Shown in pieces: positions 33,633 to 42,489 of a stretch of 64,000 nt of DNA. The stretch spans positions 1-64,000 of the forward strand of contig NZ_JBFNXW010000002.1 of assembly GCF_040811775.1 (NCBI RefSeq), written 5' to 3'. A program made the position numbers and the translations under genes. The notes below the pieces were generated by a model. The model ran no database searches and was not told where the DNA came from. It saw nothing but the letters and a program-made list of their open reading frames with translations. How positions within the stretch are numbered: the first letter of the stretch is position 1; every line of letters starts with the position of its first letter. Origin of the DNA: Balneola sp. MJW-20. GTDB taxonomy: Bacteria; Bacteroidota; Rhodothermia; Balneolales; Balneolaceae.

Positions 33633-35690
33633 ATGACAACAACAGATACAATGAATCACAATGACATCCGACGGGGTCTTCCTGTCTTAAAACTATTCTT
33701 ATTAGTGATGATAGCAGCTGGTGTAACGGCCTGCTCATCGTCATCATCAAGCATGGAGCCGGTACCTGCTTCTTACAGCTCCTCTCCAGAGATCAATCCT
33801 AAGAAACCATATTCCAACGTAATGAACCGCATGAGCGACCCCAGGGTCGGACTGGACGCCGGTTTATTTGATGCTGAAGAAGCGATCTGGAACCTGGAGC
33901 TTGTTTCACAGACACCACCCCCCGAAAAATATCTGGGAGTGACCAACTCTGATCTGGCTTTTCAAGGTAACTATGCTTTTCAGGGTAACTATAACGGCGT
34001 GATGGTATGGGACCTCACGAACCCTCAACAACCATCATTGATCATGGATTATCTGTGTCCGGCGTCTCAGAGTGATGTATCCGTATACGGGAACCTGATG
34101 TTTGTATCTGGTGAAGGCCTGGGTGGTCGTCTGGATTGCGGAACAGAAGGTGTAGACCAAGCCGTAAGTCAGGAACGACTTAGAGGTATTCGTATTTTCG
34201 ATATTTCCAATATCGAAGAGCCTGAATATATCGCCAATGTACAGACCTGCCGTGGTTCTCACACGCATTCTGTATTGAAAGATCCTGAAGATGACGAAAA
34301 CGTCTACGTCTATGTATCAGGTTCTGCTTCGGTACGACCAGAAGAAGAACTTCCAGGTTGTGTAAGTGCAGATCCGGATGAGGATCCTAACTCAGCTCTG
34401 TTCCGTATTGAAGTAATTAAAGTACCATTAGCTGATCCCGAAAGTGCAGCGATCGTAAATTCCCCAAGGATCTTTGAGAACCTGACCAGGGCTCCTCAGC
34501 ACGGTCTGACTGAAGCTGAGAAAGTTCAGCAGGCAGAACAACTTGCTGCAGCTCGTGAAAGAGGCGCATTTATTGCCGATTTTTTTGGCAGAGAGCGAGT
34601 TATTCCCGGACGTATTATCCAGGGCTTTTTAGCACAGATCGTTGAAGAAAGGGGAGGATCCGGTGAACCTACGGCTGCAGATAGTACAGTGCTGAGAGAA
34701 AGTCTGGTAGAAAGACTGGAAGCACGATTCGGTTCTCCTTCAGATGATGAAGGTGAAGGCCGTGGTCCTAACCAGTGCCATGATATTACTCTTTATCCTG
34801 AGATAGGACTCGCAGGTGGTGCCTGTGAAGGCTATGGATTGTTGCTGGATATTTCTGATCCGGTTAATCCTAAGCGTGTGGATGCAGTAGCTGATTCAAA
34901 CTTTTCTTACTGGCATTCAGCAACTTTTAGTAACGACGGTAAAAAAGTTCTCTTTACCGATGAGTGGGGCGGAGGTGGTCAGCCTAAGTGCCGCGACACC
35001 GATCCTTTGGAGTGGGGTGCAAATGCGATCTTTACGATTGACGGCACCAAAATGAACTTCGAAAGTTATTATAAAATGCCTGCACCGCAGACCACAATGG
35101 AAAACTGTGTAGCTCACAACGGATCACTGATACCTGTTCCGGGACGTGAAATCATGGTGCAGTCCTGGTATCAGGGTGGAATTTCCGTATTTGACTGGAC
35201 TGACCCTTCAAACCCTGTGGAGATCGCTTATCATGACAGAGGGCCTGTTAATGGCGAAAGAATGGCAATGGGCGGAAGCTGGTCTGTATACTGGTACAAC
35301 GGACTGATCGTAAACTCTGAGATCGCAAGAGGTCTGGATATCTTCAAACTGGAAGCGAACCCATATCTTACTCAGAATGAGATCGATGCTGCAAACACAG
35401 TCAAACTGGATTATCTGAATGCACAGGGTCAGCCTATGTTTAAGTGGCCATCCACCTATGCACTGGCTAAAGCGTATATCGATCAGCTGGATCGTGATAA
35501 TGCACTTAACGGTGATGAGATCCGTAATATCAGAACCAGACTGAAGAGAGCTGAAATGGCATCAGGTACGATGAAGAATCAGATGCTTGGTGATCTTGCA
35601 GGCCGAATTGAAGGCAGTGCAGATAACTCAGCACACGGTGAGAAAATGAGAATGCTTGCCGGTACTCTCAGAGATCTGGCTTCCATGTAA
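33633..35690 (+). CDS. LVIVD-repeat beta-propeller lipoprotein
   Basis: 685-residue surface or periplasmic lipoprotein: hydrophobic 19-31, lipobox VTAC with Cys34, then a Ser-rich linker. Repeats of the LVIVD type run through the rest: VMVWDLTNPQQPSLIMDYL near 129, IRIFDISNIEEPEYIANV near 187, LLDISDPVNPKRVDAV near 411 and ISVFDWTDPSNPVEIAYH near 515, the pattern of a choice-of-anchor-like propeller. A helical insertion (about 285-370, with many Glu and Gln) interrupts it, and a helical tail follows residue 620. Function is unknown; co-location with a DUF305 protein is the only clue. A strong terminator follows. Confidence 0.8.
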   Translation: MTTTDTMNHNDIRRGLPVLKLFLLVMIAAGVTACSSSSSSMEPVPASYSSSPEINPKKPYSNVMNRMSDPRVGLDAGLFDAEEAIWNLELVSQTPPPEKYLGVTNSDLAFQGNYAFQGNYNGVMVWDLTNPQQPSLIMDYLCPASQSDVSVYGNLMFVSGEGLGGRLDCGTEGVDQAVSQERLRGIRIFDISNIEEPEYIANVQTCRGSHTHSVLKDPEDDENVYVYVSGSASVRPEEELPGCVSADPDEDPNSALFRIEVIKVPLADPESAAIVNSPRIFENLTRAPQHGLTEAEKVQQAEQLAAARERGAFIADFFGRERVIPGRIIQGFLAQIVEERGGSGEPTAADSTVLRESLVERLEARFGSPSDDEGEGRGPNQCHDITLYPEIGLAGGACEGYGLLLDISDPVNPKRVDAVADSNFSYWHSATFSNDGKKVLFTDEWGGGGQPKCRDTDPLEWGANAIFTIDGTKMNFESYYKMPAPQTTMENCVAHNGSLIPVPGREIMVQSWYQGGISVFDWTDPSNPVEIAYHDRGPVNGERMAMGGSWSVYWYNGLIVNSEIARGLDIFKLEANPYLTQNEIDAANTVKLDYLNAQGQPMFKWPSTYALAKAYIDQLDRDNALNGDEIRNIRTRLKRAEMASGTMKNQMLGDLAGRIEGSADNSAHGEKMRMLAGTLRDLASM

Positions 35691-35719
35691 TTCCAGGTCA
35701 CATATAAGATACCTGATAT

Positions 35720-35751
35720 AGCCCGGGTCGATCAGCGATCCGGGCTTTTTT
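35720..35751 (+). terminator. Intrinsic terminator of the DUF305-LVIVD operon
   Basis: AGCCCGG pairs with CCGGGCT and the stem extends through partly paired GTCGATC/GAT, followed by six Ts. It lies 30 nt past the LVIVD gene stop. Confidence 0.88.
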
Positions 35752-35854
35752 ATGGAGTAATGTTTGAAGCTCGAATTTGAAGGTTAAAAGTTTAGAGTTG
35801 AATTCCTGAATGAAAAAAAGAGGGATCTTACCAGCAACCAGCGGTAAAACCCAT

Positions 35855-35882
35855 TTTTAATTTTTAATATTTAATCTTTAAT
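35855..35882. repeat. Heptad array of N-TTTAAT type upstream of the M24 gene
   Basis: Units TTTTAAT, TTTTAAT, ATTTAAT, CTTTAAT, ending 31 nt before the ATG. With the preceding CCA it matches the sequence before the M61 gene at all but a few positions. Confidence 0.65.
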
Positions 35883-35913
35883 TCCTGCAACCTCTACTCA
35901 AAATCACCATTCG

Positions 35914-37266
35914 ATGCTGCGATCCATTTTCTTATTTGCTGTTGTGATACTCTTAACCATTACCGGGTTGCAGGCCCAGTCTGTTCCTGAAATCCTGCCC
36001 ATGCGGGAAAGAGCAAAAGTGATCGACGATCTTCTGGAAGATAAGATCAAGAATACACTCCCTTCTTTGATGAGGCAGTCTGATATTGATATGTGGGTGG
36101 TGGTATCAAGAGAGTACAATGAAGATCCGGTTATAGAGACACTATTACCGGCTACCTGGCTGGCCGCACGCCGGCGAACTATTCTGGTGATGTTTGACAG
36201 GGGTGAAGAGGAAGGAGTAGAAACCCTTGCTGTTGCGAGGTATGACGTAGGGACCATGTTCAAGAGGGCCTGGGATCCAGAGAATGAACCGGATCAGTGG
36301 GAAAGACTTCGGCAGATCATTACAGAAAGGGATCCTGATAAAATAGGAGTCAACCTTTCAGATAACTGGGGCCTGGCTGACGGGATCGTGGCAACAGATC
36401 TTGAACAGATGAAAGAAGCTATTGGTGAAAACCTCAGTTCCAGGATCGTTTCCGCTGAAAAGCTGGCAGTTGCATGGCTGGAGACCCGTACCGATCGTGA
36501 AATGCAGATCTATCCAAATATTGTCAGGATAGCTCATGATATCATAGCAGAAGGTTTCTCTGAAAAAGTGATCCAGCCCGGTGTAACCACCACTGAAGAT
36601 GTGGTATGGTGGTACCGGGAAAAGATACGGGAACTGAAACTGATCACCTGGTTCCATCCCAGTGTGTCTATACAGAGAGCAGATCCTGAATCATTTGATC
36701 ATCTGAGATCTTTTTCAAGCCGACCTGATAATAACGTGATCATGCCGGGAGACCTGTTACATGTCGATTTCGGAATCAAGTATCTCAGATTAAATACCGA
36801 TACTCAGCAGCATGCGTATGTTCTAAGACCTGAAGAAACAGAGGTGCCGGCTTACCTCATCCGGGCTTTTGATAACGGAAACCGACTTCAGGATATATTC
36901 ACGGAAAATTTTGAGGAGGGTCGGACCGGAAATGAAGTTCTGAAAATGTCGCGGGAGCAGGCGATCGAAGAAGGCATAAAACCGAGTATCTATACCCATC
37001 CCATCGGTTATCACGGCCATGCTGCCGGAACTACTTTAGGTATGTGGGACAAACAGGAAGGAGTACCCGGAACGGGAGATTACCCGCTTCATCTGAATAC
37101 AGCCTACTCTATTGAATTAAATGCAGCTACGTTTATTGAAGAGTGGGGAAAAGAGATCCGCATCATGCTTGAGGAAGATGCTTATTTTGACTCAAGTGGG
37201 GTTTGGTATATCGATGGAAGACAGAAAGAGATCATGACTATTCCCAGAATACCTGCAAAGCAATAG
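35914..37266 (+). CDS. Exported M24-family metallopeptidase (Xaa-Pro peptidase-like)
   Basis: 450-residue pita-bread-fold peptidase with signal peptide 1-22 (ends GLQAQ). The creatinase-like N-terminal domain (about 30-200) contains MWVVVSREYNEDPVIE. The catalytic domain (about 205-430) has HVDFGIKYLRLNTDTQQHAY near 284, the first Asp ligands, THPIGYHGHAAGTTLGMWD near 360-378 with His ligands, and SIELNAATFIEEW near 406 with Glu. One of the Asp positions is Asn-Thr-Asp (NTDTQQ), a common variant in this exported branch. Together with the M61 enzyme it suggests periplasmic peptide use. Confidence 0.85.
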   Translation: MLRSIFLFAVVILLTITGLQAQSVPEILPMRERAKVIDDLLEDKIKNTLPSLMRQSDIDMWVVVSREYNEDPVIETLLPATWLAARRRTILVMFDRGEEEGVETLAVARYDVGTMFKRAWDPENEPDQWERLRQIITERDPDKIGVNLSDNWGLADGIVATDLEQMKEAIGENLSSRIVSAEKLAVAWLETRTDREMQIYPNIVRIAHDIIAEGFSEKVIQPGVTTTEDVVWWYREKIRELKLITWFHPSVSIQRADPESFDHLRSFSSRPDNNVIMPGDLLHVDFGIKYLRLNTDTQQHAYVLRPEETEVPAYLIRAFDNGNRLQDIFTENFEEGRTGNEVLKMSREQAIEEGIKPSIYTHPIGYHGHAAGTTLGMWDKQEGVPGTGDYPLHLNTAYSIELNAATFIEEWGKEIRIMLEEDAYFDSSGVWYIDGRQKEIMTIPRIPAKQ

Positions 37267-37373
37267 CCTTGTAATCCGCTGTGCGTTATAGACTTGAGAT
37301 ACCGTGTCATTGTTTGTTTAAACCATTATATATAGATTAATGGGCGAATTTAAACCTAAGGTAAGGGATAGTT

Positions 37374-38324
37374 ATGGTTAGACTTACACACGTACTTTTA
37401 GTTTTAGTGATCATTTCCGGGATTTACTCCTGCACTTCCGGTCAGGAAGAAATGGGAGAAATGAATGATGCCCCCCCTGTAGTAGAAGTACAGGCGATCT
37501 ATAAAGCAGATACGAATGAGCACCTCTTTGTGACCGATGCTGACACCCTGGATGCAGGATGGACAACCTTCCGGTTTATAAATGCCAGCCCAATGGTGCA
37601 TTTTATGTTGATTGATAAATACCCCGGGGATAAAACATCAGTAGACGCAATGAAGGAAGTGGGCCCTCCATTTCAGGAAGCTATGGATCTGATTAATGAA
37701 GGGAAAAGAGATGAAGGCCTTGCCGCTTTAGCAGGACTGCCTGCATGGTTTGGAGAGGTAGCTTTCAAAGGAGGTCCTGGATTTACGTCACCGGGACAGA
37801 CGATGGAGATGACCATGTTTCTGGAGCCAGGCAATCATGTGGTGGAGTGTTATGTAAAAACAGAGGACGGAGTGTTCCATAATATGCTTGGTATGACCTT
37901 TGACATGTATGTAACCGAAGACACCACTAATGCAGCAGAACCTTCGGACCCATCGCTGGTGATCGACCTTTCAAATGAAGGTTTCAAATTGAATGTTAAC
38001 CAAGTGAAGGCCGGCGAACATCTGGTAGCGGTTAACTTTAACGAACCCGAACCACCAATGCTGGCTAATGATGTTCAGGTGATAAAGGTTGAAGAAGATA
38101 CCGATCTGGATGCGGTCGCTGCATGGATGGACTGGTCTATGACCGACGGACTTGTATCCGGTATGGATGATCCTGCCCCGGCATTTTTTCTGGGTGGTGT
38201 ACAGGATATGCCGATGGGAAATACAGCCTATTTTAAGGTCACTCTGGAACCGGGGAATTATGCATGGATCTCAGAACGGTCTGCTGAGACCCCTCTGTAT
38301 CAGGAGTTTAGTGTTGTAGAATAA
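37374..38324 (+). CDS. Lipoprotein with internally duplicated domain, function unknown
   Basis: 316-residue lipoprotein: hydrophobic segment 5-16, lipobox IYSC with Cys20. Two related halves follow. Half one (about 35-185) has VAFKGGPGFTSPGQTMEMTM then FLEPGNHVVECYV; half two (about 195-316) has AFFLGGVQDMPMGNTAYFKV then TLEPGNYAWISER. The E-P-G-N-(H/Y) turn near the end of each looks like the last strands of a cupredoxin-type beta sandwich, but the copper ligand set is not obvious, so I give no function. It is monocistronic, with a terminator 27 nt past the stop. Confidence 0.65.
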   Translation: MVRLTHVLLVLVIISGIYSCTSGQEEMGEMNDAPPVVEVQAIYKADTNEHLFVTDADTLDAGWTTFRFINASPMVHFMLIDKYPGDKTSVDAMKEVGPPFQEAMDLINEGKRDEGLAALAGLPAWFGEVAFKGGPGFTSPGQTMEMTMFLEPGNHVVECYVKTEDGVFHNMLGMTFDMYVTEDTTNAAEPSDPSLVIDLSNEGFKLNVNQVKAGEHLVAVNFNEPEPPMLANDVQVIKVEEDTDLDAVAAWMDWSMTDGLVSGMDDPAPAFFLGGVQDMPMGNTAYFKVTLEPGNYAWISERSAETPLYQEFSVVE

Positions 38325-38350
38325 CCCGGTATTATGTTTTAATTGTTAAG

Positions 38351-38381
38351 GCCTGATCCTTTTCGAGGGTCAGGCTTTTTT
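38351..38381 (+). terminator. Intrinsic terminator of the duplicated-domain lipoprotein gene
   Basis: Stem GCCTGATCC / GGGTCAGGC with one mismatch, followed by TTTTTT at 38376-38381. Confidence 0.85.
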
Positions 38382-38440
38382 ATTTCAACTCTCTTGCCAT
38401 TTAAAAAGCCAAACACTACCATTTTAGAAATCATAGCAGG

Positions 38441-40093
38441 ATGGATGACCTAGATCTAGAACAAAAAATCGAGCATGCACGGTCTGTAACAGACAGACTC
38501 CCGCCACTGGAAGTGAATTTTGTTCAGCTGATCAAAAAAGGAATAGGTCAGGATAAGACCTATCTGATCTACATTGACAGTGACGACCGGCGCACGGAGA
38601 TCAGTTACCGTAATTTTTATGATTATGTTTTGAATACTGCAAAGTATTATCAGTTTAAGGGACTGAGGAAAGGAGATAAGATCGCAACGATCTCTCATAA
38701 TCACTGGCATACCGTAGTCCAGTATTTTGCTGCCTGGTTTTGTGGTTTGGTAGTGGTTCCGATCAACCTCGGAGAAGATGATCAGCGTATCGCTTACATA
38801 CTTCAGAATGCTGAAGTGAAACTGGCATTGGTCAGGGAAGATTATTCGGATCGAATTCAATCGATCGCAGACAACACAGCTGGTATCAAAGACCTGAAGA
38901 TCACCGTTTGCACTGAGGATAGCAGTGTTTTCATGAAAGCAGGTGGAAATCTGTATGAGGCAGATATTCAGGAAGAGACCGATGCACTGATCGTTTTTAC
39001 TTCAGGAACGACCGGGAACCCGAAAGGCGTAGTCCTGACTCAGGGAAACTTACTACAGGACGCCCGCGCTATTCAGCAATGGCATTATATGGACTCCGGC
39101 ACCCGTATGATGTGCGTATTGCCAATCCATCATGTAAACGGTACGGTTGTGACTATGATCACTCCCTTTTTTATGAATGGATCAACGGTCCTGAATCAGA
39201 AATTCAGCCCCGGGAAATTCTTTGAGATAATATCCGAGGAAAAAGTTCATATTGTTAGTGTGGTGCCGACACTGCTTCAGTACCTGAGTAGTTATTATGA
39301 AGATAAAAAGATCCCCGAATTCAATTCTTTGAGGCATATCATCTGTGGTGCCGGCCCTCTGACCGTTAAAGTAGCCCGGACATTTGAAGAACGATTTCAT
39401 GTTCCGATCATTCACGGTTATGGTTTGTCAGAAACCACCTGTTATTCCTGCTTTATTCCCGCTGAACAGGATCCTGATGAACACAGAATGTGGATGAGAG
39501 ATTTCGGATATCCGAGTATCGGGATACCGGTTCCGGCTAACGAAATGGACATTCAGGATCCCGATGGTAATACTCTGAATGAGGAGGAAAGAGGGGAGAT
39601 CGTGATAAGGGGACTGAACGTGATGAAAGGCTATTTCAATAATCGTGTTGCCAATGAAAAAGCATTTGCTCACGGGTGGTTTCGTTCAGGAGACGAAGGA
39701 TTTTATAAATTAGATGACGAAGGAAACCGGTATTTCTTTATAACCGGGCGACTGAAGGAACTGATCATACGCGGAGGAGTAAATCTTGCTCCTCTGGAGA
39801 TCGATGAGGTGATAAATAAAGCTCCGGGGGTAAAAGCAGGTATCGCCGTGGGGTTTGAGAATGACTGGTATGGTGAAGAAGTGGGAGCCTTTGTGCAACT
39901 AAAAGACGGCGCAGTGGAAAACCCGGAAGCAATTATAAATTATTGCCGGGAACATCTGCCATTTTCAAAATGTCCCAAAACAGTGGTCTTTGGTGATCAG
40001 ATTCCGGTTACCTCAACCGGTAAATACCAGCGAATAAAAGTGGCTCATCTGTTTGATGAGTGGAAAGAAGTACAATTCAGAGAAGAGATGTAG
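38441..40093 (+). CDS. AMP-forming acyl-CoA synthetase (ANL superfamily)
   Basis: 550-residue acid-CoA ligase. The adenylate motif FTSGTTGNPKGVV lies near 186-198, HGYGLSETT near 325-333, a GDEG/Asp region near 422 with the hinge GRLKELIIRGGVNLAP near 435-450, and the C-terminal catalytic Lys in TSTGKYQR near 530. It is not a PaaK-type ligase (those are about 430 residues with a different N-terminus), but an aromatic-acid substrate cannot be excluded, given the lack of a paaK gene in the window. It begins the fatty-acid block, followed by a heptad repeat and a convergent thioesterase gene. Confidence 0.85.
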   Translation: MDDLDLEQKIEHARSVTDRLPPLEVNFVQLIKKGIGQDKTYLIYIDSDDRRTEISYRNFYDYVLNTAKYYQFKGLRKGDKIATISHNHWHTVVQYFAAWFCGLVVVPINLGEDDQRIAYILQNAEVKLALVREDYSDRIQSIADNTAGIKDLKITVCTEDSSVFMKAGGNLYEADIQEETDALIVFTSGTTGNPKGVVLTQGNLLQDARAIQQWHYMDSGTRMMCVLPIHHVNGTVVTMITPFFMNGSTVLNQKFSPGKFFEIISEEKVHIVSVVPTLLQYLSSYYEDKKIPEFNSLRHIICGAGPLTVKVARTFEERFHVPIIHGYGLSETTCYSCFIPAEQDPDEHRMWMRDFGYPSIGIPVPANEMDIQDPDGNTLNEEERGEIVIRGLNVMKGYFNNRVANEKAFAHGWFRSGDEGFYKLDDEGNRYFFITGRLKELIIRGGVNLAPLEIDEVINKAPGVKAGIAVGFENDWYGEEVGAFVQLKDGAVENPEAIINYCREHLPFSKCPKTVVFGDQIPVTSTGKYQRIKVAHLFDEWKEVQFREEM

Positions 40094-40094
40094 G

Positions 40095-40136
40095 AGACTG
40101 AAGTCTGAAGCCGGAGGTCTCAGGACTCATATCTCA
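40095..40136. repeat. Degenerate heptad array between convergent genes
   Basis: Six 7-bp units, three of AG-type (AGACTGA, AGTCTGA, AGCCGGA) then three ending CTCA (GGTCTCA, GGACTCA, TATCTCA), filling the gap between the ligase stop and the thioesterase stop; the last unit contains the stop codon of the thioesterase gene. Confidence 0.6.
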
Positions 40137-40568
40137 GGACGGCCTGTTAACCACTGCCAGGGTGCATCTGGAAGTACATACCAGCTTATCATGATTATCC
40201 CGGATCGTTGTTTCCCATACCTGAACTCGTCGTCCGGTGTGAACAGGAACGGCAGTGCCTGTAACGCTGCCTCCTTCTTTTACAGACCGGATATGATTTG
40301 CATTGATCTCCACACCCACCACGGCCTTTTCTGTGGAATCCAGATGGAACCAACCGCCCACAGACATTAGAGTCTCAGCTAAAACAACCGAAGCTCCCCC
40401 GTGTAGTATGCCGAAAGGCTGTATGGTACGGTTATTAACCGGCATGCTTGCAACGATCTTATCCATACCGATATGCTGAAACTGAATATCGAGAGCATGC
40501 CCCATGTGCTTCCGCTCTATATTGAAATATAAATCAGCCTTTTTCTTCAGAGAATCTTCAACAAACAT
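40134..40568 (-). CDS. Hotdog-fold acyl-CoA thioesterase (PaaI/YbdB-like)
   Basis: 144-residue thioesterase that would release CoA from an acyl- or aroyl-CoA. FGILHGGASVVLAETLMSVG near 53-72 is the motif with Glu in the place of the PaaI Asp, typical of the DHNA-CoA thioesterase/EntH branch. NANHIRSVKEGGSVTGTAV near 94-112 lines the CoA site. Length is typical. It is convergent with the ligase gene and divergent from the long-chain acyl-CoA synthetase gene, 112 nt away, within the fatty-acid block. Confidence 0.85.
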   Translation of the reverse strand: MFVEDSLKKKADLYFNIERKHMGHALDIQFQHIGMDKIVASMPVNNRTIQPFGILHGGASVVLAETLMSVGGWFHLDSTEKAVVGVEINANHIRSVKEGGSVTGTAVPVHTGRRVQVWETTIRDNHDKLVCTSRCTLAVVNRPS

Positions 40569-40680
40569 AAAAAATCGCTTGATTAACAGTGTTAAGTTTG
40601 TAACATAAGAGAGTGAAAACGATTTTCAAATGTAAGGTGAAAGCCGTACATACTAAAAAAGAAAATAACATTTACGGGAT

Positions 40681-42489
40681 ATGAGCACTGAAAAACGAAC
40701 TCTTCTTCAGATCGTAGAAGAAGGAATTCCCCGAAACAAATCGGGGATATACGCTTCGGTAAAACGAAACGGCAAATGGATCGATACTACGATCGACGAC
40801 TTTCAGCAAATGGTTCAGGATCTTGCCATAGGCTTATATGAGCTTGGTGTGCGCCGTGGAGATATGGTTTCTATCCATGCTGAAAACTGCACTGAATGGC
40901 TGGTGATAGACCAGGCAGTACTTTCGATCGGAGCAGTACTCGTGCCTATATACACGACACAGCCGGGAGAGCAGATAAAATATATACTCGAAAACTCCGG
41001 GGCTAAAGTACACATCGTTTCGAATGATGAGATCTTTGCCGAAACCAAACCATTGATCAAATCCGTTGAGAATGTTAAAGCGGTGATCATGATCGGGGAA
41101 TCAAAGCATAAAAAACTAAGAGCATTTGATGATATCCTGGAATCCGGTCATAAATATGGTGAGGAAAATCCTGAACTATACCGGAAACTTTGTAATGAAG
41201 TTGAGCCGGATGATCTGGCTACCCTTATTTATACTTCCGGCACAACAGGGGTGCCAAAAGGGGTGATGCTTAGTCATCATAATATTGCCAGTAATGTGAT
41301 AGGGTCTTATGAGATCTTTCCATTCGATCCTGATGAGCTGGAGGACCCGAAGATCTTGTCCTACCTGCCCCTGGCACATATGTTCGAGCGCACGGCTTCC
41401 TATATTTATGCCTACGCAGGAGTACCGATCTACTATATTGAAGATGTAAATGAGATTAAGGAGGATCTGGCACATGTGAAGCCGGTTTACTTTATCTCGG
41501 TTCCCCGACTTCTGGAGAAAATACTGACAGGAGTGAAAGTGAGGGGACAGGAGTTTTCGGGGATCAAGAAGCGACTGTACTACTGGGCTTTACACAGAGC
41601 AGAGCATTTTGACCCGGAAGAGAAACCAGGGATGCTGGACAGGATCAAAAACAGCATTGCTGATAAAGTCGTTTATTCTAAGATCCGCGAGCTTTTCGGA
41701 GGCAATTTAATAGGAATGAATGTGGGGGGAGCAGCTCTGGCTCCAAATATTGCCCGGTTTATGAATGGGATTGGTATCTATTGTGGTCTCGGATACGGGC
41801 TTACTGAAACTTCACCGGTCATTACCGGTCCCCCGAAAGGTCAGTTAAGGATCGGTTCTTCCGGGAAACCCATCAAAGGGGCAGAAGTCAGGATCGCTGA
41901 TGATGGGGAGATCCTTGCACGAGGGCCCGGGATCATGAAAGGATATTATAAAATGCCGGATAAGACGAAAGAAGTTATGACGGAAGACGGCTGGTTCAAG
42001 ACCGGTGATATCGGGCATGTTGATGATGATGGTTGGCTATTTGTGACCGATCGCAAGAAATCATTGTTTAAGCTTTCTACTGGTAAATATGTTGCTCCTC
42101 AGCCTATAGAAAATGCTTTGATCAGCAGCGGTTTTATTGAGCAGGCAGTAGTGATCGGATCAGAGCAAAAGTTTTGTGGAGCATTGATCGTACCCGCATG
42201 GGATAATCTGAGGAAAAGATTTGAATCCAACGGTTACTCATTCCCAGCTAAGGAAGATCAGCGCACCGATGTACATGTATTAAATCGTATTCAGAAGGAA
42301 GTTGACAAGGTGAATAAAGATCTTCCGAATTGGGAAAAGGTAAAAAAGTTCTCATTACTGGATGATCAGTTTACGATCGAAAGCGGAGAGTTAACTCCGA
42401 CACTTAAAGTGAAAAGGAATGTGATCAACGACCGATATAAGAATGAGATCAGTAATATTTATGCCGAAGAAGATCAGGGAGTATCGTAA
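40681..42489 (+). CDS. Long-chain acyl-CoA synthetase (AMP-forming, FadD15-like)
   Basis: 602-residue fatty acid-CoA ligase, peripheral to the inner membrane. The adenylate motif is YTSGTTGVPKGVM near 181-193; SYLPLAHMFERTASY near 222-236 and GYGLTETSPVITGPP near 370-384 are conserved; TGDIGHVDDDGWLFVTDRKK lies near 441-460. The C-terminal lysine domain contains KVKRNVI near 580. Its TAA stop overlaps the ATG of the next gene by one nucleotide (TAATG), which makes coupled translation with the multifunctional beta-oxidation enzyme likely. Confidence 0.92.
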   Translation: MSTEKRTLLQIVEEGIPRNKSGIYASVKRNGKWIDTTIDDFQQMVQDLAIGLYELGVRRGDMVSIHAENCTEWLVIDQAVLSIGAVLVPIYTTQPGEQIKYILENSGAKVHIVSNDEIFAETKPLIKSVENVKAVIMIGESKHKKLRAFDDILESGHKYGEENPELYRKLCNEVEPDDLATLIYTSGTTGVPKGVMLSHHNIASNVIGSYEIFPFDPDELEDPKILSYLPLAHMFERTASYIYAYAGVPIYYIEDVNEIKEDLAHVKPVYFISVPRLLEKILTGVKVRGQEFSGIKKRLYYWALHRAEHFDPEEKPGMLDRIKNSIADKVVYSKIRELFGGNLIGMNVGGAALAPNIARFMNGIGIYCGLGYGLTETSPVITGPPKGQLRIGSSGKPIKGAEVRIADDGEILARGPGIMKGYYKMPDKTKEVMTEDGWFKTGDIGHVDDDGWLFVTDRKKSLFKLSTGKYVAPQPIENALISSGFIEQAVVIGSEQKFCGALIVPAWDNLRKRFESNGYSFPAKEDQRTDVHVLNRIQKEVDKVNKDLPNWEKVKKFSLLDDQFTIESGELTPTLKVKRNVINDRYKNEISNIYAEEDQGVS

